DNA from: Chryseobacterium elymi
GTDB lineage: Bacteria; Bacteroidota; Bacteroidia; Flavobacteriales; Weeksellaceae
DNA length: 64,000 nt
Reading direction: 5' to 3'
Assembly: GCF_003385495.1 (NCBI RefSeq)
Contig: NZ_QNUH01000006.1
Location: forward strand, 1 to 64,000
Shown here: positions 62,054-64,000 of the stretch, in pieces
Layout: the number at the start of each line of letters is the position of its first letter
Position numbering within the stretch: the first letter of the stretch is position 1
Made by a program: the position numbers and the translations under genes
Notes under the pieces: generated by a model
The model's input: only the letters and a program-made list of their open reading frames with translations
The model's database searches: none
What the model was told of the DNA's origin: nothing

Positions 62054-62404
62054 TTAGTTATCGGAAATTTTTAAATATTTCTCAAAATAATGAAGGTCTT
62101 CCTTATCTTTGATCGAAAGATGGAACATGATCTGCTCAGGTTCTTTCAGCCCTATACTGCCGAAACAGTCAAAATGTGCAATCAGAGCCTGAATATTTTC
62201 TATCTCTATGTCTTTCAGGATTACAAATAATAAAAAAATATTATCTTTTATTTCTTTGGCATAAATAGCCGCACCATCTTCGAACCAGTTTCCTTTATTG
62301 GAAACCTTAATGAAGTGCTTATGCTTCAAAGTCTTTATTATTTTGTGACAATCCATATTTGAGTAATTGTGGTTATATTTTTTCAGAGGAAGCTTTAACA
62401 TCAA
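62054..62404 (-). CDS. Hypothetical protein, 116 aa, first gene of the catalase operon
   Basis: The 116-aa product has alternating hydrophobic stretches (NIFLLFVILKDIEIENIQALIAHFD) reminiscent of a small alpha/beta or STAS-like fold, but I cannot assign it. The ATG at 62404 could be replaced by ATG at 62356 (MDCHKIIK). If the Crp-type promoter at 62580 is right, the leader is about 170 nt. Confidence 0.68.
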   Translation of the reverse strand: MMLKLPLKKYNHNYSNMDCHKIIKTLKHKHFIKVSNKGNWFEDGAAIYAKEIKDNIFLLFVILKDIEIENIQALIAHFDCFGSIGLKEPEQIMFHLSIKDKEDLHYFEKYLKISDN

Positions 62405-62579
62405 TTTCTCTGAACTGCTGCTGTTTTTCAGTATTGCTACTGAGTTTTATAAATCAATATGAATGATAGGTAGCAATCTGCTGCTTCATGCTGTAGAGCT
62501 GATTTTTTAATCGTCTGAAAAGCCTGAAGCTTTAAACAGCTCTTATCTGATTTTGAGAATTGTATTAAAACTTATATTT

Positions 62580-62624
62580 CAAATGTACGTCTGAATAATT
62601 CACTTTTTTATGACTTCAGTCATA
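62580..62624 (-). promoter_or_regulatory. Crp-type promoter of the catalase operon
   Basis: The dyad TATGACTTCAGTCATA (62609-62624) is a perfect inverted repeat of 6-bp arms. Leftward TACATTTG (62580-62587) is a perfect -7 box. Centres are 33 bp apart. The transcript would have a leader of about 170 nt to the first gene (62404); nothing else is recognisable in that leader. Confidence 0.75.
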
Positions 62625-62635
62625 TTAAACCCGCA

Positions 62636-63250
62636 TTAATAAATAATTTTCCTGTTTTCTATGGTAATGCTTCCTTCTTTTTCCATTTTTTTTAAAGCTC
62701 TTATCACTGTCTCTACACGCAAACCTACCAGATTGGCAATTTGCTGTCTTGTAAGCTGTACATGAAAGCAGCTTCCACAGCTGTCATCATGATAGCTTTT
62801 AAGATAATTAAGAAGCCCAGTAAGTCTTGAAGTAGGGTTCAGGGAGGCCATATTCTGAAGCATAATCGCTTTGAAATAGAGCCTGTGAGAAAGACATGCA
62901 TTCATTTCCAAAGAAAGCTTTGGATCTGTCTTTATCAACTTGAGAAACTGATCTTTCGGGACTCTTATAATTTCCAAAGGACTGACACAAATGGCATTCA
63001 TAGGATAAAATTTATCTAAAAAGAGCATTGAATCCCCAAAGCTCTGATTTTTTCCGAGAATGTTATGTATAAATTCTTTGCCTTCTTCATCATAATTGTT
63101 CAACTTCACTTTTCCCTCTATGATCTGTAAATAATAAAGAGAATGGTCCCCCTCTCTGTATATAATCTCACCTTTTTTATATTGTCTGGTTTCTCCTCCA
63201 TATGAATATAGTATTTCTTCGGCTATATTCATGCAGCTAATTGTCTTCAT
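62636..63250 (-). CDS. Crp/Fnr family regulator
   Basis: The 204-aa protein is a paralogue of the one at 41672: GKVKLNNYDEEGKEFIHN and the recognition segment LVGLRVETVIRALKKME. No FNR-type cysteine cluster. Its stop codon lies 12 bp upstream of a perfect TATGAC/GTCATA dyad, so it may regulate the catalase operon directly next to it, as well as other TATGA sites. The beta-roll does not show the cAMP-binding RET motif clearly. Confidence 0.92.
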   Translation of the reverse strand: MKTISCMNIAEEILYSYGGETRQYKKGEIIYREGDHSLYYLQIIEGKVKLNNYDEEGKEFIHNILGKNQSFGDSMLFLDKFYPMNAICVSPLEIIRVPKDQFLKLIKTDPKLSLEMNACLSHRLYFKAIMLQNMASLNPTSRLTGLLNYLKSYHDDSCGSCFHVQLTRQQIANLVGLRVETVIRALKKMEKEGSITIENRKIIY

Positions 63251-63591
63251 AGTTTTTGTAAAATATTTTCAATAAAAAAGTAATGAAATTTATTATTGAA
63301 ACCGCTTTTTAATAAAAAAATTCGATTGTATTATTCTGAATTTTTTATTTTCCTTCATATAATCTTGCTATCAAAAAATTCTATTGGAAATCAGCTTCTG
63401 TAAACCATATGCAAATATTGAACCTTACCGATTAAGCAAACTGTTAAATTAAGTTAAAATATTTATTAGATTACATTGTAATTAAATTATACATTGATTA
63501 TTTGCTATTAAAACAATTTATTATTTAAAATATTAATAAATTTAAATAATTATACAACAAAATGACCCTTGCAGATAACTGAAGGATAATA
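63251..63591. other. AT-rich intergenic stretch, no gene
   Basis: The region upstream of the Crp/Fnr gene and downstream of the lipoprotein terminator is very AT-rich. I see no open frame, RNA or recognisable dyad; the Crp/Fnr promoter must lie in it but has no clear consensus box. Confidence 0.6.
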
Positions 63592-63616
63592 AAACCCGTT
63601 TTGTTAAGACGGGTTT
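63592..63616 (-). terminator. Terminator of the lipoprotein gene
   Basis: Arms AAACCCGT (63592-63599) and ACGGGTTT (63609-63616); leftward the hairpin is followed by a short T-rich stretch. It lies 46 bp after the lipoprotein stop. Confidence 0.75.
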
Positions 63617-63662
63617 ATGGGTCTGTAAAGTGTAAATTATTTTTTGATGGCTTTCGCCTTAT

Positions 63663-63860
63663 CTATTTTCTCACAGTAGCAGTATCTGTAGGGATAGTAT
63701 CCGAAGGCATCGGCGTAGTAATAACAGTTGTGTCTTTTGGTTGGGTATCAATTATTACACTGTCTGTTGTTGTGGTGGTAGAAGTGTCTATTTTTGTTTC
63801 CTTTTTGCAGCTCAATACAGTAGTTAGGCCTAATAGTACTAATAAGATGATAAATTTCAT
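63663..63860 (-). CDS. Small lipoprotein
   Basis: The 65-aa product has a lipoprotein signal (VLLGLTTVLSC, lipobox Cys C18) and a Thr/Asp/Pro-rich low-complexity remainder. It is too short for an enzyme and probably sits in the outer or inner membrane as a stress-induced protein. The ATG at 63860 is supported by the strong Crp-type promoter just upstream. The opposite-strand frame across the same DNA is a shadow. Confidence 0.85.
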   Translation of the reverse strand: MKFIILLVLLGLTTVLSCKKETKIDTSTTTTTDSVIIDTQPKDTTVITTPMPSDTIPTDTATVRK

Positions 63861-63886
63861 AGTAAATGTATTTTGTAATGTGCTTT

Positions 63887-63931
63887 CAAAGATAATTCAT
63901 TTACAAAATGCCTTTTATGACCTCAATCATA
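63887..63931 (-). promoter_or_regulatory. Crp-type promoter of the lipoprotein gene
   Basis: The dyad TATGACCTCAATCATA (63916-63931) and leftward TATCTTTG (63887-63894, perfect -7 box) are 33 bp apart centre to centre. The transcription start would be about 63881, 20 nt before the start codon. No TTTG -33 element is present, as expected for an activator-dependent promoter. Confidence 0.75.
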
Positions 63932-64000
63932 ATACTTTATTTACGATTATTTTGCAAATCTTTTGGTTCCTGCCACACATAAAATAACTCCAATGGTTAC

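Noticed and set aside
63601..63987. Plus-strand frame across the lipoprotein gene
   Set aside because: The opposite strand has a lipobox, promoter and terminator; the plus frame is a shadow.
1..64000. CRISPR array, tRNA, rRNA, complete prophage or transposase
   Set aside because: No regular direct repeats with spacers, no cloverleaf with conserved arms noticed, and no integrase or transposase protein among the genes.

Overview
The window reads as a chromosomal segment of a Bacteroidota bacterium of the family Weeksellaceae, most likely Chryseobacterium. The evidence is the low-GC DNA, promoters of the TTTG-N19-TAnnTTTG type, weak ribosome binding sites, protein sequences typical of Chryseobacterium, and a siderophore locus that matches what I recall of the chryseochelin pathway. 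I see no rRNA, tRNA, CRISPR array, transposase or complete prophage.

Layout. 1-5 kb: a hypothetical gene, a two-repeat MVL-type mannan-binding lectin, an AraC regulator divergent from an MFS pump, a DUF421 membrane protein and a broken HxlR regulator. 5-11.4 kb: a biotin operon (ferritin-like di-iron protein, bioF, bioD, bioB, bioA; no bioC or bioH) divergent from a MocR regulator, with an inverted repeat between them. 11.5-26.7 kb: a nine-gene leftward operon for a citrate/hydroxamate-type NIS siderophore (decarboxylase, NIS synthetase-GNAT fusion, N-hydroxylase, second NIS synthetase, MATE exporter, ACP, AMP-ligase, TonB receptor, PepSY membrane protein). It is divergent from a lysine-hydroxylase-like Fe(II)/2-oxoglutarate dioxygenase. 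26.8-46.6 kb: small metabolic, stress and regulatory genes (several Crp/Fnr, AraC and HxlR regulators, MFS pumps, nitronate monooxygenase, YceI, DsbA/FrnE, NrtR-like regulator, CAT-family acetyltransferase, SDR). 47-52.8 kb: the four-gene ligase-associated DNA damage response operon (exonuclease, ATP-dependent ligase, Lhr-type helicase, PdeM). 53-57.4 kb: a TetR-controlled membrane gene pair, a PNPOx-like protein, and an exported flavodoxin-RidA fusion divergent from an AraC regulator. 57.4-64 kb: a leftward stress operon (two hypotheticals, large catalase, CinA domain, SDR, duplicated membrane protein), a Crp/Fnr regulator and a small lipoprotein.

Main regulatory observation. Five dyads of the form TATGA-N6-TCATA or close variants lie in intergenic DNA. 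In four of them a leftward TAnnTTTG-type -7 box (three perfect, one with one mismatch) lies exactly 33 bp centre to centre from the dyad, which is the geometry of class II Crp/Fnr activation. Two closely related Crp/Fnr proteins in the window have a recognition helix (VETVIR) lacking the arginine equivalent to E. coli CRP R180, which fits a CRP half-site changed from TGTGA to TATGA. The targets would be the catalase operon, the lipoprotein, the first hypothetical gene and a leftward transcript near 41.4 kb.

Other leads are the di-iron protein heading a biotin operon that has no recognisable pimeloyl-forming genes, the AMP-ligase/ACP pair inside the siderophore operon, the lectin, the exported flavodoxin-RidA fusion, and several operators and repeats that have not been assigned. 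All assignments come from reading the sequence; no database search was run.
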